Shown piece by piece: positions 63,493-64,000 of a stretch of DNA of 64,000 bases. The position numbers and the translations under genes were made by a program. The notes beneath the pieces were generated by a model, which was not told the DNA's origin, made no database searches, and saw nothing but the letters and a program-made list of their open reading frames with translations. The DNA comes from Adineta ricciae (Eukaryota > Rotifera > Eurotatoria > Adinetida > Adinetidae): assembly GCA_905250025.1 (NCBI GenBank), contig CAJNOJ010000133.1, forward strand, positions 213,255-277,254, in the 5' to 3' direction. The first letter of the stretch is position 1. The number at the start of each line of letters is the position of its first letter.

Positions 63493-64000
63493 GATTGTTT
63501 CTTATTGCTCTACGATTGTGACTTTCTGTGAAAATATTTCTACATCAAAATTATTCTCTTATCATAGTCGAGCGATTTCGTGTGATAAGTAGATGAATAG
63601 AGCAGCATTGTCTACATTCCAATACGCATGTGGTCGTGTTTAGTGGAATGTTTTATTAGATTTATCTGTAACGCAAGAGAACAGCAACGAAAAAACAAAC
63701 GTTGATTTGATGGTCGATGATTATATATGAACGAGTAATGATTGTCTGATCAGAATGAAAAATAAAACAATCAAATTGAATCTTAACTAGCGTGAGAACA
63801 AGAAGATATGCATATGTAAAGACAAAAATCTATCAATCTCGTCTTTTCTACATTCAAAAGAAAGATGGTCAACGAAATTCATTGTTATTTCATAGAAGAT
63901 TAAGTGTTAAAACCAAATTACTATCTTCGCCTTCTTCTTCCTCTTTCTTTGTTTTTGCTTGATCCACCCATCTTAATCGATGTCACATAACGCCCTAACC
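63493..64000. other. Intergenic to window edge, no gene seen
   Basis: Upstream flank of the 4-TM gene. A CT-rich tract is visible near 63925-63955. No coding sequence was recognised before the edge. Confidence 0.55.

Overview
The window looks like nuclear DNA of a small-genome animal, most likely a bdelloid rotifer. This is inferred, not proven. The DNA is AT-rich. Almost every gene is split by very short GT-AG introns (mostly 45-65 nt). The gene set is metazoan: Hox2, TALE homeobox, Kirrel/nephrin, HRD1, HAKAI, CCDC93, MOF. Divergent intronless or terminal-exon 7TM receptors are present, as is typical of bdelloids. No bacterial operon signals, CRISPR array, rRNA or recognisable tRNA was seen.

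Layout. 1-1008 (-) is a 7TM receptor running off the left edge. 1251-1495 is a TTAA-flanked miniature transposon. 2786-9981 (+) is a tight co-oriented run: SDR dehydrogenase, small SRPBCC membrane protein, EMC8/9, ISCA2, ISCA1 (stop and start overlap by one base, TAATG) and NSUN2. 11755-16300 (-) is a Kirrel/nephrin-like Ig-CAM. 17044-17338 is a rearranged patch with inverted copies of two neighbouring genes around a single N. 18724-22557 (-) holds TMEM192 and AGFG. 23286-24544 (-) is a WxxW-domain serine protease. 26240-27853 (+) is a MAP-kinase-phosphatase-like DUSP. 28951-31604 (-) is a diacylglycerol kinase and 33894-36129 (+) is HRD1/synoviolin. 36130-40550 is gene-free and contains a complete non-autonomous hAT element with an 8-bp target duplication, plus a GC-skewed decayed block. 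40551-41462 (+) is an intronless 7TM receptor. 43193-48507 (-) holds a MOF/KAT8 acetyltransferase, an F-box protein and a gene predicted to join a TALE homeodomain to a BRCA1-like tandem BRCT. 48722-49895 (+) is HAKAI, 50027-51334 (-) FBXO22, and 51691-53787 (-) a Hox2/proboscipedia gene standing alone beside a 3.6-kb gene-free region. 57433-57927 (-) is a leucine-zipper protein, 58498-60886 (+) is CCDC93, and a tandem-duplicated tail follows with a CCDC93 pseudogene fragment and a 4-TM protein.

Together these are mostly housekeeping genes: Fe-S assembly, tRNA and mRNA methylation machinery, ER quality control (EMC, HRD1), endosomal trafficking (CCDC93, TMEM192, AGFG) and lipid signalling. 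Developmental regulators are interspersed. The main candidate for something undescribed is the homeodomain-BRCT gene at 47025-48507: six exons join in one open frame of 406 codons. The ISCA2-ISCA1 one-base-overlap pair is the second.
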